From NCBI RefSeq assembly GCF_008795985.1, contig NZ_VMHP01000002.1, positions 1 through 64,000 on the forward strand: a DNA stretch of 64,000 nt, read 5' to 3'. Made by a program: the position numbers and the translations under genes. The notes beneath the pieces are model-generated. The model saw only the letters and a list, made by a program, of their open reading frames with translations. It did not search any database and was not told the DNA's origin. Shown piece by piece: positions 63,695 through 64,000 of the stretch (positions are counted from its first letter, which is position 1; each line of letters starts with the position of its first letter). The DNA is from Marinobacter halotolerans. Its GTDB lineage: Bacteria; Pseudomonadota; Gammaproteobacteria; Pseudomonadales; Oleiphilaceae.

Positions 63695-64000
63695 ATGATC
63701 GGAACCTTAAAAGATCTAGAAGATAAAGTTGCCGAATACTGTGCAAATTATCGGCACCCTGACCTAGAAGGCTTCACACTAGGCCCGCTATACGATTTGT
63801 TTCCTGATCAAGCGGGCGGCGCGCTAAATGCAGGGCGCAAATGGAATGAGACTTGGCCAAGCAATGGCCGGGCCGGAGTCTATGCATTTCTCGATGCTGC
63901 TGGCGCATTGGTCTATATAGGAAAGTCATCAATGAAGAGCTCGGTTAGTGCGAGATTGAACGCATACACAAGCTACGGTCCCCAGAAAAGCTGCAAACTC
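63695..64000 (+). CDS. GIY-YIG domain protein, partial (runs off window)
   Basis: The first 102 residues are visible. GVYAFLDAAGALVYIGKSS is a GIY-YIG nuclease N-terminal motif (GVY and YIG), followed by the conserved Arg in SVSARLNAY. An N-terminal extension of about 70 residues precedes it. The catalytic Glu and the end of the gene lie past 64,000. Likely cassette 4. Confidence 0.7.
   Translation, partial: MIGTLKDLEDKVAEYCANYRHPDLEGFTLGPLYDLFPDQAGGALNAGRKWNETWPSNGRAGVYAFLDAAGALVYIGKSSMKSSVSARLNAYTSYGPQKSCKL

Larger units (their letters stand above)
47927..64000. mobile_element. GInt-type genomic island inserted in thyA (left part; right end outside window)
   Basis: It begins where host thyA breaks off and is more AT-rich than the core. 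It carries three large tyrosine recombinase genes plus a small HTH gene at the left end, the arrangement described for GInt islands (ginABCD) and apparently akin to gamma-mobile-trio islands. A replacement thyA, a RecD2-like helicase, a CoiA-like nuclease, a KfrA-like protein and a group of integron-type cassettes follow. The right junction, which should restore the remaining 3' part of host thyA, is not reached by 64,000. The cassette group could in principle be a separate insertion. Confidence 0.85.

Noticed and set aside
60573..64000. Integron integrase gene on either strand
   Set aside because: No tyrosine recombinase motifs are found in this part; all such genes are the gin trio at 48-54 kb, which lack the IntI-type layout.

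Overview
The window reads as a chromosomal segment of a gammaproteobacterium, closest in gene order to Marinobacter/Pseudomonas-type genomes (sspAB after petABC, a complete dcw cluster ending in ftsZ-lpxC, and secA-argJ-mutT after lpxC). It divides into a conserved, GC-rich core (1 to about 47,926) and a visibly more AT-rich mobile island (about 47,927 to the window end).

Core. It opens with the end of a 5S rRNA and its terminator, then leuA, a divergent HolD-like gene with rimI, prfC, a TatD-family gene, rplM-rpsI, the cytochrome bc1 operon petABC, and sspAB. On the minus strand follow diaA, yraN and lpoA, with rsmI divergent from lpoA, as in the E. coli rsmI/lpoA/yraN/diaA neighbourhood. 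Next come the RNase P RNA and the cell-wall/division cluster mraZ-rsmH-ftsL-ftsI-murE-murF-mraY-murD-ftsW-murG-murC-ddlB-ftsQ-ftsA-ftsZ, then lpxC, a DciA-like gene, an M23 peptidase gene, secA, argJ, a Nudix-ThiE fusion, moaC and ribA. The minus-strand isoprenoid group xseB-ispA-dxs, an NRDE-family gene, a TauE/SafE transporter and lgt-thyA complete it.

Island. The host thyA is cut after about codon 185, inside the conserved dUMP-binding region, and the sequence passes directly into a mobile island. A sigma70-like promoter precedes five genes whose start and stop codons overlap: three large tyrosine recombinases, a small HTH/coiled-coil protein (a ginABCD-type set, as in GInt islands and apparently related to the gamma-mobile-trio islands), and a complete thymidylate synthase. 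The island thus appears to destroy the host thyA and supply its own copy from the recombinase operon. Cargo follows: a small HTH/coiled-coil protein overlapping a RecD2-like helicase, a CoiA-like nuclease with a duplicated C-terminal domain, and a KfrA-like DNA-binding protein.

From about 60.9 kb the island carries integron-type gene cassettes: a small membrane protein, a trypsin-like peptidase, an unknown 417-residue protein and a GIY-YIG protein cut by the window end. They are separated by attC-like sites, and no integron integrase is visible. The right end of the island and the missing 3' part of thyA lie beyond 64,000. I saw no CRISPR array, insertion sequence or tRNA gene.
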